Assembly: GCA_903898755.1 (NCBI GenBank)
Contig: CAIUGT010000002.1
Location: forward strand, 1 to 57,102
Length of the DNA stretch: 57,102 nt
DNA from: an uncultured bacterium
Lineage (GTDB): Bacteria; Planctomycetota; Phycisphaerae; Phycisphaerales; SM1A02
Direction: 5' to 3'
The translations under genes were made by a program, and so were the position numbers. Under the pieces are notes generated by a model. That model made no database searches and had not been told where the DNA came from. It worked only from the letters and a program-made list of their open reading frames with translations. The first letter of the stretch is position 1, and every line of letters starts with the position of its first letter. Shown here one piece after another: positions 1 to 8,065 of the stretch.

Positions 1-1008
1 AGTATCGGAAATGAAACTTTCACTGAGCAAAATCAAAAGTGCCGCCGCGGCGAACCACTGAAAGCGCGGCGTTTGCCTTCGAATCACGGTTTCTTCTTGT
101 TCAGCGCGCTCCAAATTTCCAATGCTGTCCTTGTACACCTGCGCCATATCAAGTTGCGCCGTGCCCGCAGGAATAAATGCGCCGCCGCCCGCAACAGCGA
201 CTTCACGCAGGGCAACATCGTTCATCTTTGTCCATACTTCCTGACCGTCGTGCACCAACCATCGCGTCGCTTGCGCGCCTTCTGTCACAGGAATGCGCGC
301 GCCGTCACGAGAGTCACCAATGCCAACGGTGAATATGCGAATTCCACTTTCCGTGAAAGCTTTCGCGGCGGCTTCGCTGGGCATGCTTTCCATGTCCTCG
401 CCATCGCTCAGAATAATGATGGCTTTGGCGCCCTTACTTTCAACTGGAAAACTTCGCGCAGCCAAACGGATTGCGTCGCCCAGCAATGTGCCACCGCGAG
501 TGGCCGCCTTTGGTTCCAACTCCACGACCGCTTGACGAAACGCCGCGTAATTCAATGTCAACGGAACTCGAAGCGCTGGTGCGCCAGCAAAATCAATCAG
601 CGCTACGCGATCGCCGCCCAACACCTCGCTGGCGTCAATGGCGAATTGTTTTGCCCGCTCAAGTCGGCTGGGAGTCGCATCGCCCGCCAACATGCTTCGA
701 CTGACATCAATCACAAATGCCACATCAAGCCCGCGTTGTTGCACTTGTTCCACTTGCATTCCCCAGCGCGGATCCATTAATGCCAGCGTCAGGGCGATCA
801 TTCCAAGCGCGCCAAGGAACAATCGGAACCAGCCGCGCGCCAAATTTAAATTTGGAATTAATTGTTGCAGTAGCGGCCACTCGGCAATGCGTTGCAATAA
901 AATGCGTCGCTTGCGCAAGCCAAGGAAAGCGACCAAGACAATCAGGGCGACAAGCCACAACCACGCCAACGCCCAAGGTTGCGCGAATTGGAATGATCCA
1001 CTGTTCAT
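1..1008 (-). CDS. VWA-domain membrane protein (BatA/BatB-like), 3' end outside window
   Basis: The gene reads leftwards off the window edge, so the C-terminus is missing; 336 codons are visible. The start ATG (1006-1008) is preceded by GAGG a few bases upstream and lies 10 bases after the stop of the preceding VWA gene, so the two are cotranscribed. Two membrane segments (about residues 13-30 and 61-78) come first, then a von Willebrand A domain whose metal-ion (MIDAS) motif DVSRS starts at about residue 101. A third hydrophobic stretch lies near the cut end. The order of membrane anchors around a periplasmic VWA domain is that of BatA/BatB proteins in MoxR operons, which are thought to help assemble or protect envelope complexes. 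The exact substrate is unknown. Confidence 0.85.
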   Translation of the reverse strand, partial: MNSGSFQFAQPWALAWLWLVALIVLVAFLGLRKRRILLQRIAEWPLLQQLIPNLNLARGWFRLFLGALGMIALTLALMDPRWGMQVEQVQQRGLDVAFVIDVSRSMLAGDATPSRLERAKQFAIDASEVLGGDRVALIDFAGAPALRVPLTLNYAAFRQAVVELEPKAATRGGTLLGDAIRLAARSFPVESKGAKAIIILSDGEDMESMPSEAAAKAFTESGIRIFTVGIGDSRDGARIPVTEGAQATRWLVHDGQEVWTKMNDVALREVAVAGGGAFIPAGTAQLDMAQVYKDSIGNLERAEQEETVIRRQTPRFQWFAAAALLILLSESFISDT

Positions 1009-1018
1009 GAATGGGACC

Positions 1019-2110
1019 TCATGGAAGTGTCCTGAATTTGGTGTGTGACAAAAGAAGTTCACCCGCGAGCACGATCATGGTCAGCGTCAATAACGAGGGC
1101 CATGCAATTCCAGCGAACTTGAATCCTTCGACGGCCAAATCTTTGGCAAGAATAGTCCGCTTCTGTTCGGTCACTGTTTTTTCAAGTTCATCAATTCGTC
1201 CGTAAATTTTTTCCAGGCTGCTGGTGTCCGTCGCTCGGAAATATTGTCCGCCAGTTGCGGTCGCCATTTTGGTCAGCAATCCCTCGTCAATGTTCACGGG
1301 TTGCTTCACCATTTGAGTTCCAAACGGAGTTTGCACGGGCATCAGCGCTGTGCCGCGTGTGCCCATTCCAATGGCATACAAGCGAATTCCCAATGATTTG
1401 CACAGTTCCGCGGCGGTCATGGGATCAATGTCGCCGGCGTTATTTTCGCCGTCAGTCAGCAGCACTAACACTTTGCTCTTGATGCGGTTGGCCCCATTGC
1501 GATTTTTTCCATCGGTGGCGTCGCGCAATTTTTCCGCGCCAAGCGACACGGCGTCGCCAATCGCAGTCCCATCATCGCCAATTGATGGATCCGCTGGCTT
1601 GATGTCCTTCAGGCCCGCAAGCAACCATTCGTGATCCATAGTCAGGGGGCTGACACTGTCGGCGAAGCGCGCGAATGTGACAAGCCCCACCAAGTCATCT
1701 TTGCGACCAGGCAAATTCGCGCCGCCATCCACAAAGAGATCGACCACGTTTTTCAATGCGGTCAGTCGATCCACAGCGCGACCATTTTGCGTGAAGTCCA
1801 TGGCCAGCATGGAACTTGATCGATCCACAACCAGTTCAATGGCAACGCCGTCGGTCAGCGTGGAGGTTTGCTCGTTAATGCGCACCGGTCGTGCGATGCA
1901 CACAATGAGCAACGCCAATGTTGTCGCGCGCAGTGCATTGGGAAGCCAACGCAATTTCGCGGCCGTTCCCGCTCCCGCAATCTTGGCGCGGTTGACAACG
2001 CTGAAGGTCATGGCGGGTTGGCTACGCCTGCGCCACAAACGCCAAAAAGCAGCTAAAACCAACGGTAAAAGCAGCAACATCCAACCCTCGTTCAATTCAA
2101 AGTGATTCAT
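1019..2110 (-). CDS. VWA-domain membrane protein (BatA-like)
   Basis: This 363-residue protein has hydrophobic segments at about 11-25 and 61-74, a VWA domain with MIDAS motif DRSSS from residue 96, and a C-terminal membrane segment near 335-355. This is the standard BatA layout, with the VWA domain exposed on the far side of the membrane. The start codon overlaps the stop of the upstream gene by four bases (ATGA), indicating translational coupling. It is the first of two consecutive VWA genes, a typical BatA/BatB pair behind MoxR and DUF58. A chaperone-like role in the envelope with the MoxR ATPase is known for the family; the client here cannot be told from sequence. Confidence 0.88.
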   Translation of the reverse strand: MNHFELNEGWMLLLLPLVLAAFWRLWRRRSQPAMTFSVVNRAKIAGAGTAAKLRWLPNALRATTLALLIVCIARPVRINEQTSTLTDGVAIELVVDRSSSMLAMDFTQNGRAVDRLTALKNVVDLFVDGGANLPGRKDDLVGLVTFARFADSVSPLTMDHEWLLAGLKDIKPADPSIGDDGTAIGDAVSLGAEKLRDATDGKNRNGANRIKSKVLVLLTDGENNAGDIDPMTAAELCKSLGIRLYAIGMGTRGTALMPVQTPFGTQMVKQPVNIDEGLLTKMATATGGQYFRATDTSSLEKIYGRIDELEKTVTEQKRTILAKDLAVEGFKFAGIAWPSLLTLTMIVLAGELLLSHTKFRTLP

Positions 2111-3111
2111 GAGCGCGCCTCCTGAGTCGCTTCAGATGGGCTCTCATGTCCATCTTTGGCAACGGTTGGCGCGGACTCGCGAACAAAACCTCGCGCCGCA
2201 TCAAGTCCGCGGTCACATTCGGATGGTCCCGGCCGTTGGGCGGCATACTTCACCATATCGGCGGCGCGCAGGAAAGACGCAAGCAAGCGTTGATGATCAT
2301 CAACGATCTGTGGGTGATGCCGAGCCGCTGTTAAAAATTCCTTGGTGGTCTGCTCTGGTGCGTGAATGCCAAAGCGCCCCTCAACATAGTGGCGCACGGC
2401 GTCGGACAACAAAACATAGAAGTCAAGCACCAATCCCTTGTTCGGCAAGTCACGCGCGGCGAGTTCGTTCAGTTCGCGCAACGCGCGTTCATGTGGCGCT
2501 TCAATAATGGCAGGCGCAATTGGTCGGTGGAACCACCATCGATAGGCTCCAACGCCCATCACCGCGATCAGCACGCATAAGCCAATGATCCATGCCCATT
2601 GTGTTTCAAGAGGCACATCCACTGCGTCTTTAATATCTCGAAATGAGGCCGGATTAAATTGGCCTTCAAGACGTGATTCAACGGCGATGGCAAGCGGGGG
2701 ACTCTTGAGCGAACTTTCCTTGCCCGCGCCGTCGCGCACAGTGACTTCAAATGGTGGCACCTCTATTTTCTCGCCGCTCTCGAAGGTCACCAAGGTCAAT
2801 TGCTCGGCGATGCGATCTGGAAACGCGGTGTTCTTAGGCAGTGGGGCGCTTGCTCGCACTTCAAAATTGCCGACATTCTTGCTGAAATTTGGCATGGTCA
2901 CGCTTGTATCCACGCCGCGATCCACTTCGACCAGGACTTGCAAAGGTTCGCCCACGCGAATTTCAGAATCGGCAGTGGATACACGAAGGGTCACGCCCGC
3001 TTCCGTGGTTTCCACGCTCAACGGCTTTGGCGACTTGGCGTCTTCGCTCTTGTGGCACATGACAAGCGCGCTTGAGAGCGCAAGCGCAATGGCGGCGTGA
3101 GCAAATTTCAT
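2107..3111 (-). CDS. BatD/DUF4381-like membrane-anchored protein of the MoxR operon
   Basis: A 334-residue protein with an N-terminal signal sequence containing a Cys at residue 19 (a poor lipobox, ALVMC), a beta-rich exported region to about residue 165, one membrane helix at about 172-191, and a cytoplasmic tail of about 140 residues rich in charged helices. This arrangement resembles BatD or DUF4381 proteins that sit between DUF58 and VWA genes. The four-base ATGA overlaps at both ends place it firmly in the operon. The assignment rests mainly on context and topology, since no catalytic motif is visible. Confidence 0.7.
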   Translation of the reverse strand: MKFAHAAIALALSSALVMCHKSEDAKSPKPLSVETTEAGVTLRVSTADSEIRVGEPLQVLVEVDRGVDTSVTMPNFSKNVGNFEVRASAPLPKNTAFPDRIAEQLTLVTFESGEKIEVPPFEVTVRDGAGKESSLKSPPLAIAVESRLEGQFNPASFRDIKDAVDVPLETQWAWIIGLCVLIAVMGVGAYRWWFHRPIAPAIIEAPHERALRELNELAARDLPNKGLVLDFYVLLSDAVRHYVEGRFGIHAPEQTTKEFLTAARHHPQIVDDHQRLLASFLRAADMVKYAAQRPGPSECDRGLDAARGFVRESAPTVAKDGHESPSEATQEARS

Positions 3112-3989
3112 CGTGCCCTCCGCGATTCTCGGCGGCGAAAAACTTCCGTGAGCGGCTTCACAAAGTCGCCGCCAGTTTCCACTTCAACAGGATCCATTTT
3201 TAAACGCATGAATGTTTGCTGTAATTGAAGACGGTCTTGCGCCGCTTGGTTGGCAAAGCGCGCACGCACCCCGCGATCCGAAGTGTCCATCATAAATCGC
3301 TCGCCAGATTCTGGATCTTGCACTTCGATCAATCCAACATTTGGCAAACTCTGTTCGCAGCGATCAGAAATCACAACAGGAATGCAATCGTGGCGCCGCC
3401 TTGCGATGGCCATGGAGCGCTCCCAGCCACTGTCTTGAAAATCGCTGATCACAAAAAGAACGCTGCGTTTGCGAACAATGCCCAAGACCTCATCGATGGC
3501 CGCGGCGATTCGAGTTCCCTTGCCCTTGGCTTCTAGCCCCAACAATTCACGCACAATGCGCAAGACATGGCGCGTTCCTTTGCGCGGCGGAACAAATCGC
3601 TCAATGCGATCGGTGAACGCAATCATGCCGACTTTGTCGCCATTGCGAATGGCGCTAAAAGCGATTGTGGCCGCTATTTCCGCCACCATTTCGCGTTTCA
3701 GACTGCCGAGTGTTCCAAAGTCTTGACTGGCGGAAAGATCAACCGCCAACATGACCGTGAGCTCACGCTCTTCCTTGAAAATTTTAATATGTGGGCTGCC
3801 TACGCGCGCGCTGACATTCCAATCAATCGATCGAATGTCGTCACCCACAATGTATGGACGCACTTCTTCAAACTCAATTCCACGCCCGCGAAACGCGGAG
3901 TGATAATTACCCGAAAGCACCTCGCTGGTGATGCGGCTGGTTCGAATTTGAATTCGACGCACTTTGCGAATGAGTTCGGTTGCGTTCAT
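3108..3989 (-). CDS. DUF58 domain protein
   Basis: This 293-residue cytoplasmic protein carries the DUF58 hallmark RPYIVGDDIRSIDW at about residues 44-57, followed by a VWA-like beta strand ending in DLSAS. DUF58 proteins almost always pair with MoxR AAA ATPases and are thought to be adaptors in the same chaperone-like system. The gene starts 28 bases after moxR and overlaps the next gene by four bases. No enzymatic activity is established for the family. Confidence 0.92.
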   Translation of the reverse strand: MNATELIRKVRRIQIRTSRITSEVLSGNYHSAFRGRGIEFEEVRPYIVGDDIRSIDWNVSARVGSPHIKIFKEERELTVMLAVDLSASQDFGTLGSLKREMVAEIAATIAFSAIRNGDKVGMIAFTDRIERFVPPRKGTRHVLRIVRELLGLEAKGKGTRIAAAIDEVLGIVRKRSVLFVISDFQDSGWERSMAIARRRHDCIPVVISDRCEQSLPNVGLIEVQDPESGERFMMDTSDRGVRARFANQAAQDRLQLQQTFMRLKMDPVEVETGGDFVKPLTEVFRRRESRRAR

Positions 3990-4017
3990 GATCTTTCACC
4001 ATTCAAAGCTGCGATCA

Positions 4018-5019
4018 TCAAGGAACGGGAACATGCTCCAAGAGCATCTTGACAATGTCGTCGCTGGTTTTTTCAAGCGCTTCCGCCTCGTAACTCAGCC
4101 CAATGCGGTGTCGCAACACATCAAGCGCCACATCCTTTACATCTTGTGGCGTGACATATCCGCGACCATCCAGAAACGCCTTGGCGCGACTTGCGATCGT
4201 GAGCGCAATGGTGGCGCGTGGACTTGCGCCATATTGAATCAGATCCTTCACAGGAATTTTTACGCTTCCTGGATCACGCGTTGCCACAACAAGATTGACA
4301 ATGTAATCCTTGATGCGCTCATCGATGAAAATGTTGTCAACAATGCTGCGCGCGTTGGCAATGTCCTCCGGCTTCAGCACGGGGCGAATGTTTGACGCCA
4401 TGGAAGTGCGCGCCATGCGGTCCAAAATTTGCCGCTCTTCTTTGGGACTTGGGTATTTCACCACTAATTTCAGCATAAACCGGTCCACTTGGGCTTCCGG
4501 CAAACTGTATGTTCCTTCTTGCTCGATTGGATTTTGCGTGGCCAAAACCAGAAATGGATCGGCCATTGGAAAAGTCTCACTACCAATGGTGACCTGTCGC
4601 TCTTGCATGGCCTCTAGTAACGCGCTTTGCACTTTGGCTGGAGCGCGATTGATTTCGTCGGCCAAAATAATATTAGAGAAGATTGGACCTTTCTTCACCA
4701 CAAAGTCGCCGGTGTTTGCGCGATAAATTAAAGTTCCAATCAGATCGGCTGGCAGCAAATCGGGGGTGAATTGAATGCGCTGGAAATCTGTTTGAATTGC
4801 TTTGGCAAGAGTGCTGACAGCGGTGGTCTTGGCTAGACCAGGAACGCCTTCAATTAAAATATGTCCATTGCCAAGCAAGCCAATCACCAAACCTTCAAGT
4901 AGATCGTGTTGACCCACGATCACTCTTTGCATTTCTCCAATCAAGGCTTGAAATGGTTTGGCGGCGATTGCGACTTGGCGTTCGAGTTCTTGAATGTCGA
5001 CATTGTTGGTTTGAGTCAC
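4018..5019 (-). CDS. moxR: MoxR-family AAA+ ATPase
   Basis: A 333-residue AAA+ ATPase of the MoxR type. Visible motifs are Walker A GVPGLAKTT, Walker B ILADEINRAP with the family-specific NRAP extension, sensor region LATQNPIEQEGTY, and the C-terminal lid helices. MoxR proteins act as chaperones that insert metals or help mature periplasmic or membrane complexes, working with VWA proteins such as those downstream. It is the first gene of the minus-strand operon, with DUF58, BatD-like and two VWA genes following. The 174-base gap to the divergent gene at 5194 should hold the promoter; I could not identify clear -35/-10 boxes there. Confidence 0.95.
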   Translation of the reverse strand: MTQTNNVDIQELERQVAIAAKPFQALIGEMQRVIVGQHDLLEGLVIGLLGNGHILIEGVPGLAKTTAVSTLAKAIQTDFQRIQFTPDLLPADLIGTLIYRANTGDFVVKKGPIFSNIILADEINRAPAKVQSALLEAMQERQVTIGSETFPMADPFLVLATQNPIEQEGTYSLPEAQVDRFMLKLVVKYPSPKEERQILDRMARTSMASNIRPVLKPEDIANARSIVDNIFIDERIKDYIVNLVVATRDPGSVKIPVKDLIQYGASPRATIALTIASRAKAFLDGRGYVTPQDVKDVALDVLRHRIGLSYEAEALEKTSDDIVKMLLEHVPVP

Positions 5020-5193
5020 GATAGTTTTCTCCGTTTTGATTGTGGCGAGTTACGGTGGTTTCTTGAATTGGTTCGCAGAATGCGTTTGGTTCATTGTGAC
5101 AATTATTAGAAAGTGCGTGGTTTGCATGTCCTCCCTATGCAATGAATTTCCCTTGTGTGTGCCGTTTTCTTTCCACCGCTACATTCAAGGGTT

Positions 5194-6090
5194 ATGACAT
5201 CCATACACGCACCGATTGCTTGGATTGGGTTGGGAATTATGGGTACTTCCATGGCCGGGCATCTTCTTGACGCTGGCTACCCTCTGACCATTCACACCCG
5301 AACCAAGTCACGCGCTGAACCTCTGTTGGCGCGCGGAGCGAAGTGGGCGGATTCAAGTCAAGAAGCCAGCGAAAATTGTGAATATGTTTTTTCCATGGTC
5401 GGCATGCCCGCCGAAGTGGATGAGGTATTTCTAGGGGCGCGCGGAATTCTGAAAGTAAAAAATTCGCCGCGTGTGATTGTGAACATGGCCACAAGTTCAC
5501 CCACTCTTGATCGTAAAATTGCGAAGATTGCCAAGGCGCAAGGAATTGGATTTCTTGACGCTCCAGTTTCTGGCGGCGACTTGGGCGCGCGCAATGCGAC
5601 GTTGTCCATCATGGTTGGCGGGGAAGCATGGGCCCTTTCCGAAGTCATGGCTTGCTTTGAGCGCATGGGAAAAACAATTGTGCATCATGGCGATGTCGGC
5701 AGCGGACAACTTTGCAAAGTGGTGAATCAATTATTGGTGGGCGCCAACATGGTCGCCGCCGCGGAGGCCATGATCTTGAGCAAGGAAACCGGACTTGATT
5801 CGTGGAAAATGTTGGAGAGCGTGGGCGGGGGCGCGGCCAGTTCGTGGACCCTTACAAATCTGGTTCCGCGCATGTTGCGGGACGATTGGCACAGCGGTTT
5901 TTCACTGGCATATCTGGCCAAAGACCTGAAAATTGCCATGGAAACTTGCCAGGAATTGGGACTGCAATTGCCTGGATTGGCCCTTTCTCAGCGTCTTTAT
6001 AGCCGTTTAGATGAATTGGGCCATGGCGCTCATGGCACCCAGGCGCTTTTGAAGCTATGGAAGCAGGCGGAGGCTTCTCTTTCTCAGTGA
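5194..6090 (+). CDS. NAD(P)-dependent beta-hydroxyacid dehydrogenase (3-hydroxyisobutyrate dehydrogenase family)
   Basis: The chosen ATG at 5194 gives 298 residues and puts the Rossmann motif GLGIMG near residue 12, as in the family; the longer reading frame from 5155 adds a non-conserved stretch. The substrate-binding motif DAPVSGGDLGA and the catalytic-lysine region GQLCKVVNQ are present. Family members (3-hydroxyisobutyrate, tartronate semialdehyde, or GLYR1-type succinic semialdehyde reductases) oxidise or reduce beta-hydroxy acids using NAD(P). Which substrate is used here cannot be decided. The gene stands alone, divergent from moxR and followed after 76 bases by a small basic protein gene. 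Confidence 0.9.
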   Translation: MTSIHAPIAWIGLGIMGTSMAGHLLDAGYPLTIHTRTKSRAEPLLARGAKWADSSQEASENCEYVFSMVGMPAEVDEVFLGARGILKVKNSPRVIVNMATSSPTLDRKIAKIAKAQGIGFLDAPVSGGDLGARNATLSIMVGGEAWALSEVMACFERMGKTIVHHGDVGSGQLCKVVNQLLVGANMVAAAEAMILSKETGLDSWKMLESVGGGAASSWTLTNLVPRMLRDDWHSGFSLAYLAKDLKIAMETCQELGLQLPGLALSQRLYSRLDELGHGAHGTQALLKLWKQAEASLSQ

Positions 6091-6166
6091 TTGGCACCAC
6101 TTGGCGAAAGTCAACATTTTGGCTACATTTTGTGGCTCGCCGCATTCTGCGGCATTAGGAGATTTC

Positions 6167-6496
6167 ATGGCCACTGCAACAGCTTCAATCAAACCCGGAA
6201 CAAAAGTAACTTACAAGGTCATCAAGATGCCCGCCGCTGAAAGTGTGCGCAAGACCATCTTCCGCCTGATGCGAATGGAATCACGCGTTCAGAAGGCGCT
6301 TGATCTTCTTGCAAAGCGCCGCGCAAAGACCGACAACAAACATAATCAGCGCGGTGGTCGCACGTGGATCAGCCGCAAGACCGCCAGCCGTGTGGTGGTG
6401 TTGAAGCCAGGTGTTTCATTCACCATCTCCTACACCAATCAATTGGCGCCAGATATTCGAAGCGTGCAAAAGTATCTGCAACAAACTTCGAAGTAA
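6167..6496 (+). CDS. Small basic protein of unknown function
   Basis: A 109-residue, strongly basic protein that I do not recognise. The ATG at 6167 is chosen because TAGGAG lies 7-12 bases upstream; the frame continues upstream to 6101 but that part looks non-coding. A central Lys/Arg-rich segment (KRRAKTDNKHNQRGGR) sits between two hydrophobic-alternating stretches that could form beta strands, suggesting a nucleic-acid or ribosome-associated role, but this is only a guess from charge. A rho-independent terminator follows directly, so expression is self-contained and possibly high. Confidence 0.8.
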   Translation: MATATASIKPGTKVTYKVIKMPAAESVRKTIFRLMRMESRVQKALDLLAKRRAKTDNKHNQRGGRTWISRKTASRVVVLKPGVSFTISYTNQLAPDIRSVQKYLQQTSK

Positions 6497-6524
6497 TTCG
6501 CGGGTTTGAAAACGAAAATAAATC

Positions 6525-6550
6525 AACGCGTCGCAAGACGCGTTTTTATT
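6525..6550 (+). terminator. Rho-independent terminator after the small basic protein
   Basis: Perfect 8-bp stem AACGCGTC / GACGCGTT closed by the stable tetraloop GCAA (6525-6544), followed by a T-rich tract. It lies between two convergent genes and ends the 6167-6496 transcript. The minus-strand side also has a T-rich flank, so it may serve both. Confidence 0.88.
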
Positions 6551-6557
6551 TTTGAAT

Positions 6558-7304
6558 TCATCGGCTCAAGATGGCGTTGCGAATGGGAACAAGCACGCTT
6601 GGAATAACGCGTTCCTCCGCAAGCCGCTCGGCGTGGCCAGCCAGCGCCGCCATGGCGGCCGACAAATCTTCCAGCTTGGCAATGGGAGAAGTTCGACGCA
6701 CGGTCAGAAACACGCTAATGGGTTCGCTTGGAAATCGCAGCGGCGTCATGTCCAGTCCCTTCGTGCGGCTTTTGATTTCCACAAAGGCTTTCACGCCTTC
6801 TTCTTGGTCAAGGGAAAACCCAATGAATGGTTGAATATCCGAAGGCTCATCGCGGTCTTTTTCAATCAGTCCACCAAGAGGGCTGTCCGCAAGAAGCGCG
6901 TCAAAAATAATTGCGTCTCGGTTGCCTTCGGCCTCAAAGTCAAAGCCAAAGACAAGCTCCAAATGATCTATATCCAAGGGTCGAATTGACAAAAACCACG
7001 GCGCCGTTTCCAGAACCAATCGATGCAATCGATAGGCCTCGCTGAGATCGGATGGATTGACCGAACCACTGCGCAGACTTGTTTGACGAAGCGCCACCCA
7101 TGAATAATTTCGCTGATCGTCCTCGGCGCTCTCCAATGAAATTTCGTGCTCGTAGCGTTTCAGTTCCTGCAGCGAAGGCATGCCCACGCGCAAGCGATCA
7201 AACAGTTCCAGCACGGACTCGCGTCCCCAGGGCAAATCCATTTTCATGGTCAACTTTTGGTTGACATAAAAGTCGCGGCAAACATTGTGCAATGAATCCG
7301 TCAT
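6558..7304 (-). CDS. Conserved-looking protein of unknown function
   Basis: The ATG at 7304 is used (248 residues) because the upstream part of the frame lies inside the HAD phosphatase gene. The protein is acidic and soluble, has no signal peptide, and contains no motif I recognise. The middle shows alternating hydrophobic strands (DIDHLELVFGFDFEAEGN, IQPFIGFSLD), suggesting a compact alpha/beta fold, and the end is helical. It starts only 23 bases after the HAD gene, so the two are probably cotranscribed. The general style (acidic, mixed alpha/beta, no catalytic signature) is shared with the unknown protein at 29155, but I see no direct homology between them. Confidence 0.72.
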   Translation of the reverse strand: MTDSLHNVCRDFYVNQKLTMKMDLPWGRESVLELFDRLRVGMPSLQELKRYEHEISLESAEDDQRNYSWVALRQTSLRSGSVNPSDLSEAYRLHRLVLETAPWFLSIRPLDIDHLELVFGFDFEAEGNRDAIIFDALLADSPLGGLIEKDRDEPSDIQPFIGFSLDQEEGVKAFVEIKSRTKGLDMTPLRFPSEPISVFLTVRRTSPIAKLEDLSAAMAALAGHAERLAEERVIPSVLVPIRNAILSR

Positions 7305-7327
7305 TGAAGTTGCAGTGTACGAAAGCG

Positions 7328-8020
7328 CTAGCGTCGATGTTGCAGCAACCACTGCACAATGGGTTCCACTGGCGACAGCGATGCGACCACCCAATCCGCG
7401 TTGCAGGCGGTGAGTTGTTCCACGGAAAATTGCCCCGTTGCAACCGCCAAGCAGAGACACCCATTGTGATGCGCGCAATCCACATCGTGCGGAGTGTCTC
7501 CAATAATGATCACGCGCTCGCGTTCAATATCGCGGCCATGTTTTTCGCGGTAGCGGCGCAAGGCAATTGGAGGAAGATCGCGCCGCGTGGTGCCGTCGCC
7601 CGCGAAAGCATTCACTTCGAAATGTTCCGGGCGCAAGCCGGCGAATTCCACTTTCAGTCGACCAGTCGCCGGATAATTTCCCGTCAGTAGACCAAGTTCA
7701 ACATTGGGCTCTTGCACAAGCCGTTCCACCAATTCAGCCACGCCATCAAACGCTTGCACCGTGTTGGTTTTTTGCAATCGCTTGGTCAAATGGCGTTGGT
7801 AGGTTTCGCGGAAAACCTCATGTGAATCCGCATCCTCGGCGACTTCGTGGCGTCGCACCATGTCTTTCCAAATCAAAGAGTCAAGGCGACCTGCGATATC
7901 AATGCCATCAAATGAAAATGTTTTTCCGATATGCATCTCTTGAAACGCGTCCACCATGGCGTGCATGCCGGCGTGTTGGCTTTGCAAGAGAGTTCCATCA
8001 ATGTCAAAGAGGACAAGCAT
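7328..8020 (-). CDS. HAD-superfamily hydrolase, phosphoglycolate-phosphatase-like
   Basis: A 230-residue HAD hydrolase with all main motifs: motif I DIDGTLL near the N-terminus (nucleophile Asp), a helical cap domain at about residues 15-80, motif II LLTGNYP (Thr), a Lys in the RYREKHG region, and motif IV IIGDTPHDVDCA (acidic metal ligands). The C1-cap and length fit phosphoglycolate phosphatase (Gph) or related small-molecule phosphatases. The substrate cannot be told from motifs. It lies 45 bases downstream of sucC on the same strand. Confidence 0.9.
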   Translation of the reverse strand: MLVLFDIDGTLLQSQHAGMHAMVDAFQEMHIGKTFSFDGIDIAGRLDSLIWKDMVRRHEVAEDADSHEVFRETYQRHLTKRLQKTNTVQAFDGVAELVERLVQEPNVELGLLTGNYPATGRLKVEFAGLRPEHFEVNAFAGDGTTRRDLPPIALRRYREKHGRDIERERVIIIGDTPHDVDCAHHNGCLCLAVATGQFSVEQLTACNADWVVASLSPVEPIVQWLLQHRR

Positions 8021-8065
8021 GAGTTTGCTCCGAAAGAATGTGGCGTGAAGACGTGTGAGCGCAAG

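Noticed and set aside
73-780. Long plus-strand open frames over the first 1 kb
   Set aside because: They lie opposite the VWA gene read on the minus strand and have no family-like sequence; they are shadow frames.
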